Below are positions 11,722-23,707 of a stretch of DNA of 64,000 nt, piece after piece. The stretch is taken from positions 6,276,501 to 6,340,500 of the forward strand of contig JBAIAC010000035.1 of the NCBI GenBank assembly GCA_037349315.1. Direction: 5' to 3'. The notes under the pieces are model-generated. The model was given only the letters and a program-made list of their open reading frames with translations, was not told the DNA's origin and searched no databases. Origin of the DNA: Chelydra serpentina. Lineage: Eukaryota; Chordata; Testudines; Chelydridae. Within the stretch, counting starts at the first letter, position 1, and each line of letters begins with the position of its first letter. Made by a program: the position numbers and the translations under genes.

Positions 11722-11829
11722 AGGAACCCTAATCCTAGTTCCAAGTACCCTACCCATAGGAACCCTAACTCTAGGGTGGGGAGCCCTACTCATAGGAACC
11801 TTAACCTTAGCTCCAAGTACCCTGTCCGG
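11722..11829. repeat. Minisatellite, three 36-bp units
   Basis: Three consecutive 36-base units begin AGGAACC(C/T)TAA at 11722, 11758 and 11794 and share a CCAAGTACCCT or equivalent second half. The middle unit diverges most (GGGTGGGGAGCCCTA). The CCCTAA content is reminiscent of telomeric repeats, but the period and context do not fit an internal telomere. Confidence 0.8.
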
Positions 11830-13744
11830 ATATGTTAACATTTCTTCAGTTAATGGCTAAATACTATATAGGGAACTGGTATAATGAAATTATTCAAAGT
11901 AATTAGGACAGAAAATTATTTAATTTGCCTAGCTGGAAATCGTTTAACTTGTGGATCTGAGGCCAGATTTGGTTTAGTGTGTGTATAGTTCCAAGATGAA
12001 GAAGCCCTTTATGGCAGATTGTAATCTTTAATAAGTGTTGCATTATGCCACAGTGTGTGAATTGTGATTGGGATGGATCGGAACAGCAAGCCCCTGAAAT
12101 AGCATGCACTTAAAATACAAAACTGACAATTAAATCTCTAACATATAAATGAGCCTTTGGATAATAGAACCTGAGAGCCTGAGACTATAATAGTGGTTAG
12201 AAAAAGATGCTTTTAGGTGGAGAGAAATAGACTTATCCTGCATCATTGAGTTTAATTCTTCTGCTTGACTAATGGCCAGATTTCATTCTATATTTCATAA
12301 ATATTAATAGTAGCATCTTGGATTTAATGGATCACATTCATCCCTGTCAGAATGCCATTGACTTCAGTGCAGTTATACCTGGGATTAATTTGGCCTACCA
12401 TTTCCTGTCGCAAGTTAAAATGGTCTCTGTTATGGTTTATTACACTACATTGGTTTGGCCAGGTTACATATGGCATATTTGGAATGTAGCTGATTCTCTT
12501 AAATCATGACATTTGGCAAAGCAGTTTCTTAATGCAAAAACACCTGCAATCTAGATGGAAAATAGAATAAAAGTCATATATTTTTTTTATTTTCACTTTG
12601 CATTCATCAAAGGTGTTTCATGCATCTGGTTGCTTTAGAAATGAGGGAAATTATCTATAAAAGGGAAAAGATGCATAATTAGTTTGTAAAGGCTTCGTGT
12701 TCAAATGTTCACTTTTTCTGACCTTTGTGGTTAGGACAGCTGGATCTCTCGTTATCTGATTTTATTAGGATCAAATTCTTTCCAAGTGCCAAAATTACCT
12801 ACACCTAAGTGCGGAGTGAACTTCAAATTAGTATACTGGATGGGCATCTGGAATGTCTGCTGCTTTTCTGAACTTACAAAAGTTGCACTCTCCCATTCCC
12901 TCACCATTACTGTGCTCTAGCTTCCTACTCTTCATGTCTCTTCATGGGCCTGATCCAAAGCCCAGTGATATCAATGGAATACTTTCAATTGTCTTTGTAT
13001 CAGGCCCTAAAAACAAGAGAGTGAGCTTTTGAAACAGACCTATTTGTCTGGTATTTAGCCATTTGTCAGGATTAATCGGTACAGTAATATTTTTTGCATA
13101 TTTTGTCAGACACCTTTTAAAATTGTGGACAAACATCTCTAGCTCCTATTACTGTAGGAACGAGGGGATAATTATTACTGGATACTGCTCTCTCACATGT
13201 GCACACCAATTTACCCTCTTCTAGAATCTTTCTTCTTGCTCCAGTGACAAATAGTGCTGGACCATAGCCTTCCCTTGGCACTTTGAAATCGAACTTATTT
13301 CATTCCAGCTGGTGTTTCTGACCTTTAGAACTGGAATTTTAAATGCACTTTGTCGGCATTAAGTCCTGCAGTATGCTCTAGTTAATAATTTGTTGAATCA
13401 CTCCTGTGCCTTCCAATATCCATCTCTCTCTCGTAATAATGAAAACCCTCAGAAGAGCCAGCTCTAAATAGAGGATGCAGTGTACTCCCAAGGCTTTTGA
13501 CCTTTTCTAAATAAGGGAATTATTTGGGAAATGTGTCCATTTTAAGGGTTTTTTAATTGACAAATGAAACTAAAGTCAAAATTAAACTGGAAAAAAATCT
13601 ATAAAATATTGACTTTATCTCATGGAAACAATTTAGAAAAAGGGTCTTTGTTCTTAATAAGGAATCAGCATGATTTGATTCTGTACTTAATATGATCCTT
13701 TCAACGTAATCATGGGTTTCCTTTGATTTTTTTTTCTGAGAGTC
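11830..13744 (+). other. Intron-like sequence with two old palindromic repeat remnants
   Basis: Around 12340-12405 and 12945-13012 are short amniote-type repeats with a mirror-like core (CCATTGACTTCAGTG; TGATCCAAAGCCCAGTGA with a matching ATCAGGCCC end). Otherwise no exon or transposon was recognised. Confidence 0.4.
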
Positions 13745-15192
13745 CGTGACGGGTTGGACGTCCTTCTGGGGTGCCACCTGATGTACTGGGGTTCCACTGA
13801 GCCCGCCTATTCCACCAGCCTGGGCTCCCTCACCCTGTCCTGCTGCAGACACACACAGGTAGTGACACACCCAGCTGAAAACAGACACAGGGACACTCAG
13901 ATCAGCGCTGCGTGGGAAGACTTAGCTCAGGGATTGCCCAGCGCTCAAGTGCACACACCCTCTGGAGTGTAAACCCAAAATTATATTGCCTTGTGCGTAT
14001 AGAGATCTATACGGCCTAAACTCATGAAATTCACTCCCTCACTCAATGTGAGCATAAGAATGGCCACACTGGGTCAGACCAAAAGTCCATCAAGCCCAGT
14101 ATCCTGTCCTCTGACAGTGGCCAATGGGAGGTGCCCCAAAGGGAATGAACAGACAGGTTATCAAGTGATCCATGTCCTGTCACCCAATCCCAGCTTCTGG
14201 CAAACAAAGGCTAGGGACACCATTCCTGCCCCTCCTGGCTAATTGGTGGACCTATCTTCCATGAATCTATCTAGCTTCCTGTGGAGGAAGATATGCACAG
14301 TCCCCCGTGTCCCCCGCTATGAATTACACAAACTGGTTACAGAATAAACAAAACAAGTTGCATAGTTAATAAAGGTAGATTTTAAGTAATTATAAGGGAT
14401 AACAAACGGATCAAAGCCGATTACTGAGCAAATAAAGCAAAACACACAACCTAGGCTTAATACACTAAATTAACTGGTTAATATTAGCAAATTCTCACCC
14501 TAAATGTTGTTTTATGCAGGTTGCAGAGTTTCTTGAAGGTAATCTGCACTGCTTGCATCTTAAATCTCCAGGTATTCCTTTCACAGGCTAGATCTTTCTC
14601 TCCTGGGCTCCACCCCTGCCCCTTCCCCCCACCCACTGCTTAGTTCCTTTGTTTCTTAGGGTGGTTTTCAGCAGTCTTCCTTTTTGGGCGGGGAGGTAGT
14701 GGAGAAGAGCCAAGATTAACTCAGTCCCCAGCCTTAAATAGGATTTACATATAGTGGGAATCCTTTGTTTCCTAGTTTGACCCCCAATCCCTTCCAGTGG
14801 AAAAATACCAGCAGTCCAAGATGGTATCTCATACCAGGTGACATGATCATCTGACCCTGCAGTGTCAAAGCGGCGTCCCAGGAAGCTTCTCAGGAAGGTG
14901 AGAGATTAGTATCTTCAAAATCCTATTGTCCTTCCCAGTGACCCATCCAGGCTGATTGCCTACTGTCTGGTGGGTGTTCCCCAGGTGCAAGCATTTTTGT
15001 AATTGATACATAGTCCATATTCCTAACTTCTGATACAGAAATGATACATGCATACATATAGGATAATCATATTCAGTAAATCATAACCTTTCCAATGATA
15101 TCTTACATGAGCCATGCATAAAACATATCTTAGTTATGGCATATTCATGTCATAACAATATTTCTATGAAGAATATGGGGCATAATGTCACA
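13745..15192. mobile_element. LTR-type element (GTGACGGGTTGG..GTCACA family), interrupted by CR1
   Basis: It shares its left end (GTGACGGGTTGG), a gap-tolerant interior, and its right portion (ATGATACATGCATAC, ATTCAGTAAATCATAACCTT, ending GTCACA) with the element at 32001-33069. That copy has a clean 5-bp duplication and TG..CA ends, so this one is read as a second LTR copy. A CR1 fragment occupies 14051-14280. No gag, pol or env sequence is seen. The flanking pentamers (GAGAG and GAGTT) only partly agree. Confidence 0.65.
14051..14280 (-). mobile_element. CR1 3'-end fragment nested in the LTR-type element
   Basis: AGCATAAGAATGGCCACACT, GGGTCAGACCAAAAGTCCATC, AGCCCAGTATCCTGTC and the later CCCTCCTGGCTAATTGG are the CR1 3' region in reverse. 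LTR sequence resumes at about 14281 (GTGGAGGAAGATATGCACAG), so the CR1 inserted after the LTR. Confidence 0.85.
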
Positions 15193-15886
15193 GAGTTTTC
15201 AAGAGATGACAGAGGTGCACTCTGCATGATATTCTGATCTTCCTATGTAGGAAATGCACGTAGGAGTAAAGTATAAGCATGTTGGCAGTTTTGCTTGGCA
15301 TACATTTTACCACTGATAAAACAGGTTCTGGAGAGACAGCTCTTTGAGATAACGCAGCATTATTTTACAGATGGGTTCAGTACCTTCTCCAAGATCATGC
15401 ACCATCTTGGGCAAAGCCCACCACTAGCCTAGATTTGTTATCTTAAAAGAAAGTTTGTCTACTACGTTAAAGATGCTTCTCCTAATGCCACATCAAATCC
15501 ATGTGACCCTCTGGGCTGATATAAATACATCGATTCAATACATTTGAAGTGGCCAGATTTTTCAGAGGTGCACTCACAAATTCCACTGAAGTCAGAAGGA
15601 GTAGAAATCAGTTAAAAATCAAACCACCTCTATTTAGGTGCCTAAATATGGGATTGCAGAGCAGTTTTGTTTAAATTGTTTTCTTTTCAATATTCCTAAA
15701 ACTGAGTGGGGGTTTTTTTTTTTTGTATCTGCTACTTTAGTGGACAGCAGAAGATTGGGGTTAAGAGTGCTCAGGAGTTCAGAATAAATGGTGGTGACTA
15801 GCTAGCTTTAAAACAAAATCCAGCTTGAGGAGAGGAGGAGGTAGACATCTAGTCAAAGTCTCCATGTTTCCTTAACCCAGATCTAT

Positions 15887-17335
15887 GTGACACTTGTAGT
15901 CTGGGTGCTAAGGGGATATTTACTTTGCCGTAGTTCGAAAAGGTTCTGTTTCTGAATCTGGCACAGTAGTAAAGTTGTCAATAAAATGAGGATATTGAGG
16001 AGCACACAATAAATAATCTCACTATGTATTCTCTGACTAGTAATGTTATAAATTTTATTAGCAAAACAAACAAGATCACAAACACTGTAATATAGCAAAA
16101 AAGAGCCGATATACAATGGCCAGCACTTACATACTCACATCATCCCTTGCGGGGAAGACTGGAATCGGGGAAGCAATCCTCAGAAAATCATCAGGCCAGT
16201 GTGTTCCAACCTATCCCACTGCCCATATGCTGGGTCTTTTATAGGGAGTTACACTGATGCACATAGGGTGACCAGATGTCCCGTTTTTATAGGGACAGTT
16301 CCGTTTTTTGGGAGTTTTTCTTATATAGGCGCGTATTATCCCCCACCCCATCCCGTTTTTTCACAGTTGCTATCTGGTCACCCTAGATGCACACTATGTT
16401 ATGCATATTCAATTATGGTTTCAACCTTCTTTCCTAATACGTACTTCCATACCTCAATAATACTGGGGTCCCTATCTTCAATAGGTCAATTAGTCATGTT
16501 ATAGTCATTAGCATTTATGTCAGTTGCCAGGGTACACCTGTGTTTAGAAACATATACGTTTTGGTTAAACTAAACATCCTTTTAAACTTTCCCTACAATT
16601 CCAAAAGCATACTTTTTATGGTACCTCATTTAGCCTTTTTCCATCTTTTGTTTACTATAATACTTATCTTGTGACTTAAGGTCAAACTTGGTTAAATATA
16701 ATTTACCTAGTAACTACCTACATCATTATAGCCATTTTATATCTAGGCCTTGGTTATGCTTAGCTAAATGTTATACAGGCCTGAGGCCTGTAGGTCCTTG
16801 CGTTAGAGCCTTATAATATTTATGCTTTACATATGTAAGCACAATTTGTATATGGCTAGCTACAAACTCCATCTTGAGCCTTCTAGGCTTAAAAGACTCT
16901 TGTTATTTTCTGATCTGTGCACACGCTCATTTGGAATTGCCCTTTTATAGCTCCGCTTCTAATCTAAACCTACTTTCTCTCCCTCCGCCAACTATCTTTT
17001 ATGGTCCAATGCATACAGGGGGAAATCGGGTAGCATGTATTTGTTTACTCTGGTTTTGTTTGGTGTAAACATCCCGGTTATCTCAAATGCTCCTGCTGCT
17101 GAAACAATTCAATTTACTGAATGTAATGAACCTTACTTGTTAGTAATCTCCATAGCGGGGAGAAGCTTTCTGCTCTATCCTTTTTCTTTTACTTATTTAT
17201 TTAAGCGCTCTTTATTTTGGCTATGATGTTTTATGCTCTGTTCCCTGGGGCCCCTCATGAAAATAAGATGTTGCATCTTAGAACATCCTGTTGAATAAAA
17301 CTGCCTGAATAAAATACACATGTTTGTTTTGTGAC
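15887..17335 (-). mobile_element. Possible LTR-like region
   Basis: The tract contains motifs seen in sauropsid endogenous retrovirus LTRs on the reverse strand: AGGCCTTGGTTATGCTTAGC and GGCCTGAGGCCTGTAGG. Both ends carry GTGACAC(A) near 15888 and 17330, but no matching target duplication was found. No viral protein domain is visible. An intact MITE at 16264-16385 sits inside. The boundaries are tentative. Confidence 0.3.
16264..16385 (+). mobile_element. 122-bp hAT-type MITE with 8-bp duplication, copy 1
   Basis: The ends TAGGGTGACCAGAT and ATCTGGTCACCCTA are inverted. The octamer GATGCACA flanks it on both sides (16256-16263 and 16386-16393) without mismatch. The interior has CCCGTTTTTATAGGGACAG. 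A second copy in the opposite orientation lies at 37828-37950. It is too short to encode protein, so it would have been mobilised in trans. Confidence 0.9.
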
Positions 17336-17811
17336 ACAGACTGACTATGCAAAGGAGAGGTGGGGAATGTAGGTCCCCAAGGAGTAAGGGGGTGCTTATA
17401 CGCTCCCTCGCCTTCTCCTTTGATCATGATGAAATAGATGAAACCCACCTTTTACTTTAATTACCCTTTCCACACTCTGCAGCAATTTCAAGCCTGGTTT
17501 TAGAAAGACTTTAAATGACCAATACTAAAAAGACCATAACTAGGCAGTGCCTTATCCATGCCCTCAAGTGTCATACTGCAGCTTGTTTTATATAGCTACC
17601 ACAGGTCATTATGTCATTCCGAAGGTTTAAATTAAGCCTTTAAAATTTGTTTGTTAGTGCATTAGTGTATACGGAATATAATATGCTGTTGCTCAGAAAT
17701 GATTTTCTGCTTGTAACTAAAAAGTTTAATTGTGCAAAGATGAAGTATCTTTGGCCTCTTATTCCTAGAGGTGCCTTCCTCCGACATACTCAGGATCCTG
17801 CATACACAACA

Positions 17812-17900
17812 TGAGCCTTGCTTAGCATCAGCAGCTTTCTGTACACAGCTCTACTCACCAGAAAGCATAGCTGAAAGTTGCTGATGCTAGGCAAGGCTCA
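17812..17900 (+). ncRNA. Pre-miRNA-like hairpin (89 nt, candidate)
   Basis: Bases 17812-17839 pair with 17873-17900 over 28 consecutive positions with no bulge, closing a 33-base loop. The outer arms read TGAGCCTTGC.. and ..GCAAGGCTCA. Two positions are U-G/G-U when transcribed from the + strand (17822 with 17890, and 17834 with 17878), but would be A-C mismatches from the minus strand. Length, stem and loop resemble a pre-miRNA hairpin, and it lies in sense orientation in the presumed ADAMTS intron. It could equally be an old palindromic MITE. No expression evidence is available from sequence. Confidence 0.4.
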
Positions 17901-18139
17901 TTTTTGAGCAATAACATGTTCTATTCTGTAGACCCTAAAATGCGTTAACAAATTTTAAAGGCCTGCTTTAAACCTTTAGTATAGGGTAAATCAGAGTTAA
18001 AGGTGGAATGTGAAGACCATCACATTACATATTAAGAATAGGGTGGGCCCACTAATTTTCCCATCAGTGTCCCCCCCCCCCCCCCCAAGAGGTAATGAAC
18101 CTTGATAACTATATAAACTACCGTAAGTTGCAATTAAAT

Positions 18140-18345
18140 AGTAACTTTCATTTAAAGGCCTCAAAGTACGTTACATGGATTAACTACTCTTTGCAACACC
18201 GCTGTAAAGTGGTCTTCTTTTTTTCTTCTTCTTCATTTCCATTTCACAAACTGAGAAACTCTGGCAAAGAAAGTCGATTGTGAGTTGGTGATGCGTTAAT
18301 GACCGAGCTAGGACTGGAAGTCAGGATTCTGCAGGAGCTCTTCCC
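18140..18345 (-). mobile_element. MIR-like SINE, reverse orientation
   Basis: The order CAACACCGCTGTAAAGTGG, CATTTCACAAACTGAGAAAC, GACCGAGCTAGGACTGGAAG and TCAGGATTCTG is the reverse of a MIR/CORE SINE from tail to head. It is ancient and diverged. It lies just right of a 16-base C run (18071-18086). Confidence 0.6.
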
Positions 18346-18664
18346 ATTAAACCAGATTCCCTTCAAACTTTATAATAGCTGCCTGCAGAGATCTACTAAC
18401 AAATTCTCCTGAAGTCTACAGTCAAGCCTCCCGATAGCAGGCATCTCCAGAAATGGTATGTCATGTAAAATCTGACAACATTCTGAAGCCACATGTGTAA
18501 CCTGAACAGCATATAGGAGTTGCCTTATAAAGGGGTTGTTAATTTTTTTTATTATAAACCCATACAACAACGGGATAATCACATCTGAAAAATAATCGTT
18601 CAGTGACATGTAACGTGTTAATTATATATATTATATATTTTATATAATTACAACATAATTCTTC

Positions 18665-18755
18665 AAGGAGCCTGAATCTGCTCTCACCCCAGTGTAAATC
18701 GGTAAGTAGCTCAGTTGAAATCAGTGGGGTTACACAAGTGTAAAGGGCCCAAGAT
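18665..18755. repeat. Old palindrome-cored amniote repeat
   Basis: AGCCTGAATCTGCTCTCACC, CAGTGTAAATCGG, TGAAATCAGTGGGGTTACAC and AAGTGTAAAGGGCCC form a decayed imperfect inverted repeat. Related cores occur at 12340, 12945, 58410 and elsewhere in this window. Confidence 0.45.
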
Positions 18756-19569
18756 TTTTAAGCCATTGTATCATCAGCCTGCTTAGCTGGTACTAAATAT
18801 GTGATGAATTAAAAAATACAATTCTACACCTCTTGTACTGGTTGAACCCACAAAGTCATTATGATCTGCCTGCTGGCTCTGTAACTATGGTTAATTGAAA
18901 TCGAATCCTCTCCAAATTGTATTGATTTCATTGATAATAGTGCATGGCAAGGTTCTAATACAAAGAGAAGGGAATTAAATGAGAATAGCTCTGTGAATGT
19001 TGGTTCTATTCAGGTTATAGGTACATTAATGTCTAGGAAATGGAAGAGAATAAATATTCAAAGGAAATGTTTACAATCGTCAAGTGTATGGAAAACAGCA
19101 CTGTGTAAAAATGAATAAGCAACAATTACTTGCTGGTGTCCTTTCAAGCCAAGTGATGTACTTCTTAATTAGGACAGTGCCTCTTGGGATGGGGGTAATT
19201 GGCTAATTTAAGTTGGAGAAGGAGGAGATGAGAATAGTCTTTTTATAGTTTATTTGCTCATTATTAGAGCTTTTGAAATACAGCTGTAATTTGTAGCATT
19301 TCTTTCCAGAGGATTCTGAACATTTGCAGAAACTGTGCAAGTAATTTTTCTGGGAAACCTACTTATTTTTTTGCAACTAAGCTACCATAATGTACATGCT
19401 GCATTAACTACAAGGGAAAAGAAAGCTGCCAGAGACTTATTAGCAAACACCAGAGACTTGTCACCCATATTTGTGAAATTAAACAGATTACTGATCTATC
19501 TACACTAACTTTAAGAAGCTGAAACAGACTACAGGAATCTGCTGAGTCTCCAAAGGCTGATCTTGGGCC

Positions 19570-20275
19570 TGACACTATGAGGTATGGAGCAGTCTCAAGT
19601 CCCAGTAAAGCTGTGGAGCTACTGAAGAGCAAGGCAGTTTCTCTTCACTCTGCTTGTCTCTCCTATGGAGAAAGGAGTGGAAAAGTTCAGGACCTTGTTG
19701 AACTCTGGTACCTCAACAGATGTGAGAGTTGCAGAGACTGGATTGATGCTCCTAATGCTAACAGTAGCTGACACCCTTCAATTCTTTGGAGACCAACCAG
19801 CCAGGCTTCAGAACAGGACAAACCATACTAATTGCCCTAATCTCAATGGGAACCTATTTCCCTGTGGCAAAGGGTAGAGGTCAGATATCCTTGCTAATTC
19901 ACTTGGTCTTTCAGTTGCCTCCAATACAATCAACCGTGAGATGTGGTTAAAGTGGCATCACTCATTTCTTTGAGTGAGATCCCAGGTGGTAGTTCTTTCT
20001 TGAAGGCTTTTGGCTTTGGAGTCTCATAGGGTTGATTCTTGTCATCACACTTGTTCCATGTTGATGTGTACTGGTAGGAAGGGGCACTGTGAGGCAAAAT
20101 GGGCTGTACTGTGTCATCAATATGCTGATTATAGCTGGCTGTTTCCTTTTCAGGAGGCGCACATGATACAATTTTATTGCTTTCCCAATATCTGGCAGGA
20201 TACATGGAGACAGCCAGGTGGCTTAATATCAGTCCCGATAAGATGGAGATGATGCTCATTGGCAGAAGCATTTAA
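19570..20275 (+). pseudogene. L2-like LINE reverse transcriptase remnant
   Basis: Short blocks in different + frames follow reverse transcriptase order. FRTGQTILIALIS is encoded near 19807-19845, like the GFRpGhsTetALi block. LGLSVASNTINREMW is encoded near 19904-19948, like LDLSaAFDTidh. A block reading DDTQLY-like sequence lies near 20165, and WLNISPDKMEMMLIGRS is encoded near 20218-20269, like the LkLNpdKTEvmliG block. The spacing is compressed and frames shift between blocks, so the gene is dead and partly deleted. Confidence 0.7.
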
Positions 20276-20279
20276 AGGA

Positions 20280-23200
20280 AGGAGGGAGTCTGATCACGCC
20301 TTCAGTGTATAGTTGCTTGGGATTTTGTAGCTAACTTTGTATATGTGGATGCTTTCATGGTACCACATTAATATAAAAGCTTTAGGGAAAATCTAAAGTG
20401 TAGCTTTCATTATCTTTCTGTGGAAGAAGGATTATGCAACCAGCTTGACAAAATACTTTACTAAAATGTGTTTGTGACTGTCAAATCAGCAATCCCTGGT
20501 TTATCCCATGCAAAGAGTGTATTGTTAAATGTGAGATTGAAATTCTTCTAATTTATGAATATAATATGCCAGGGTTAAGTCCAAGTATGCTCATGAAAAT
20601 GTGAGTGGGCTTAATATACCCTCCCACTCTGTTTGACTAGTACGGTATCCAATCACAGTACCAGAGATTGCATGTTTTTTGTTTCACCACTATTAAAGTG
20701 AGAAATTAAGAGAAAAGACCACTTAACCTTAAAATACAGGATCAAGATGTTCTCTCAATTACACTAATGCAACTACATTAAATCCAATGAGAATTTCACC
20801 AACATAATTGATAGAATTTGGCAGAAAGACATGGGTGATGTGTTAATATATGAGTGGGATTTCGGCTTGAATATAGGATGGCAGTTGAATATAGGGTGGG
20901 TGAAGTCCAAGACATGTGTTGTCATCATGTTATGCAAACAAAATAACCTCAGAGCTCTTAACCTGCACAGTTTTGTAGACAATACTTGCCCATCTTTGCA
21001 ATATATTCAGCCTTCACCTGGCAAGGGAAGGGGAGGGAGTCTCTCCCAGACATGTCCCTGTATTCGGTGATATCTCCCAAGTCCCAATAGATCATAAAAT
21101 GAATCTCAGAGCATGTTCTTTTATCCATATATGCCATATTCTGAGTTTGTCAAGATCACCATATCTATTTTTCATTAGGTATGACAAGGAAGCACAATAA
21201 TATCATAAAGTACTTTTCTTTTATGTTCTTTTCCATCATGTGATTTCAATTGCCAGTTGATTTACCTGGATGTCCGCTGTCTACAGCAGATTCTTTGAAC
21301 ATCCCTATTGTATGTTGCGAATTTTAGAATTTGGCTCATTTTACAATACTTTAGTAGTGTTTTTTATTTAAAAAAAAACTTTTAAGTGTGGTGGGCTCGA
21401 AGTGTGCTACGATCTTGGTCTAACACTAGCTATATGGTTGGGTTGGTGCCAGTCTGAATTGGGAATTTCCGATATTTTATGCTTGCTGAGTTTTGAAAAA
21501 TAACATGCTTTTGACATAAAATTTAAACAAAGCTATGGCTTTTTCTCCACTTCTTAAAACTGAGCCAAGATCACATTTCTTGCTATATCTAAATAATTTA
21601 TCAAATATTGTATATGCTTTTCATTTTCTTTTAAATCTTTCTTGGTCTTGTGATATCCTGTGATCTAGGGTTACTCCTGGTTAGCTGTGTATGCTAAGAC
21701 TTTTGGGCCTTATGCCTTGATTAGTTCAGCTAAGCTATTTTTTCCAGAGGCCTTGAGGCTTGTAAGCTCAGTGCGTTACTGCCTTCACTTACACCTGTAC
21801 TTTATGTAGCAAATAACTATACCTACAGGTGACATTGAAAACTCCCACTAAATGACAAAACAACAATTAAAAATGGCCAAGGATTGACTAACATACATAA
21901 ACGATTCTGTCTCAACGTAAAGCAGCTTAGCAGAGGCAGTATATTAAAAAGAACAGTGGTGCGATTTATCTCAGATTTGGGATGAGAATTGTAAGACAGT
22001 CTTCCAGATAACCGTTCACCCGCCAGCAGGTGGAAGACAAATGAGGTAATCTCAACATAAAGGTGCAGTGGACAAGCTGTATGTTGCGTGTAAAAGAAAA
22101 TATAAACCATAACATTATTCCTTCAGTGCAAAGAATGTTAACTAGAACTTTGTCACTGTACTGTATATGCTTTGGACTTATAGAGAAGTGATTTATTTTA
22201 TAGATAAAAATAATCACTTCTCTATAGTCCAAAGCGCATATTCTCTCCATATATCTATATCAATATAGTATGGGTGGACGTATATCCGAGCTATGATGCA
22301 TATATTTTTTAATATATACTTTTTCACTAAGTGAAAGGTATTGTAAGTGTTAGGTCATATGCTCTGCATTATCTCAAAGACCCAAATCATCTTCCCTCAT
22401 AATGCTTCTTTCCTTTTACTTTTCCAAATGCTTAATAGTAAATCTTCAGTGCAGAGCACTCAGATTTATTCCTAAATCCTTACACTGACACTTTACTCCT
22501 TAAAGTTGAAAGCTTGGATTTAATTTAAGCTGCCATAGCAAAGCACACTCCTTACTCATAGACAAACATGAAACTCATAACATTTGTCTAACATTTGTCT
22601 TCACTTTTGTATGTATAAGGAGGTGGGGTACACACTAGTTTGCCATTTAGTCTTCACTAAAAACCTGTATGAAGTGCTTTCCCGGGACTGTCCCCTCCTC
22701 CCCCCCCCCCCCCCCCCGGGGTGGTGTCTCCTTTTCTGTGGCTGTTTGTTTGGTGTCACCCTTGCATGCAGATTTGACTGAGTGCTTTTGTACTGTGACC
22801 CTGTCACAATGTGAAAAATATCTGATGATAATTGTGATGTACAGGGATGTAAAAATGGATATTGTGAAATTGATTCAGTGTAGCTTGCTGGGATTGTTAT
22901 TTTCCCTACACTTAATTATCCCGTTAAGCAAACAGTTTGGATAGGCTAATACAGTTCACAGGCATGGACCAATTTCAGGTATACAAGATAATCTGCAACT
23001 TCAACAAAGTCTGAGGGGGGAAAATTATTCTGAAACAATCATCATCTGGTTGCAGACTGACTGGAAAGATTAAGATCGTGTGTGTCCCATTGACACAATG
23101 TGAGAGTCACTAATCCCTTTGAAGACCTGAAAGTCAACCTACAGTCTCATTTGATTATGGATATATTTTGCAGATACGGTTACTATCTAAAATTTTCTTG

Positions 23201-23404
23201 TAGATAAATCATGCCTAATGTAATAGTGAAGACACTGTATACCTTCTACATGTGTCACTTTAAATGTATAGATGTTAGTGCGGCATAGCTACTCCTTCAG
23301 TATCCCCACAGTTCAGACAGCCATGGAGTTAATATACCGAGGTGAGCTGCCATCATAGGGCTTTCACAGAGGTTTATTTAAACCCTCCTGGCAGGGGCTG
23401 TTGC
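20280..23404 (+). other. Intron-like sequence; one strong hairpin and a C run
   Basis: No exon was recognised. Bases 22165-22241 form a snap-back (annotated separately). An 18-base C run spans 22700-22717. The stretch 21400-21830 has weak LTR-like flavour, but nothing firm. Confidence 0.4.
22165..22241. repeat. 77-nt near-perfect hairpin with minimal loop
   Basis: The left arm ATATGCTTTGGACTTATAGA.. and the right arm ..TCTATAGTCCAAAGCGCATAT are complementary, apart from a 2-base bulge (GC) and single-base bulges. The loop is only about 3 bases. Such a snap-back is typical of a tiny MITE or of a replication-templated inversion. Confidence 0.7.
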
Positions 23405-23707
23405 CATATTGCCAACCTCAAGCATTCAAGAATTGTGAATCAGGCTCCAAAAAATCAGGGACTGTCTTAAAAAACATGAGATTTTTAAAAATGAATTTGA
23501 GTTTTTTCGGCTTTTGAGCCTTGCATATGCACTTCGGTCACATTTTCAAACTTTTCTCCACAACCAGGAGGGCTAGAAACTTACCTTTAAAAAAAAATTA
23601 AAGATGAGATTCTCCCGTATTCACATAATCCCAAGAACTGTGGCTTTATGCAAAAACACCGAATATCATGAGACTTGTGAAAAAAAAGTAAGAGTTACCA
23701 GTGCTGT
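23405..23707 (+). mobile_element. MITE family with TTGCCAAC-type ends, copy 1
   Basis: Shared order with 28190-28485: ATTGCCAACC(T/C)CAAG, a GAATCAGG or AATCAGATG block, AAAAA-rich middle, TTTTGAGCCTTG, TTTCTC(C/T)(A/G)CAACCA, a T/A-rich tract, CATAAT/CACATGA, a CC(C)AAGAACTG or CCAGGAGTTGGGG block and ATATCA(T/A)GAG. The right end AGAGTTACCAGTGCTG is a decayed inverse of the left end. No coding capacity. Confidence 0.65.

Noticed and set aside
11722..11829. Interstitial telomere
   Set aside because: The period is 36 bases and CCCTAA words are isolated, not in tandem six-base repeats.
15887..17335. Complete endogenous retrovirus
   Set aside because: No gag, pol or env resemblance was seen, and end motifs do not give a target duplication. 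Kept only as a low-confidence LTR-like region.
18071..18086. Poly-C runs (also 8875-8886 and 22700-22717) as regulatory elements
   Set aside because: Mononucleotide runs of this size are common slippage products and prone to sequencing error. No surrounding motif supports function.
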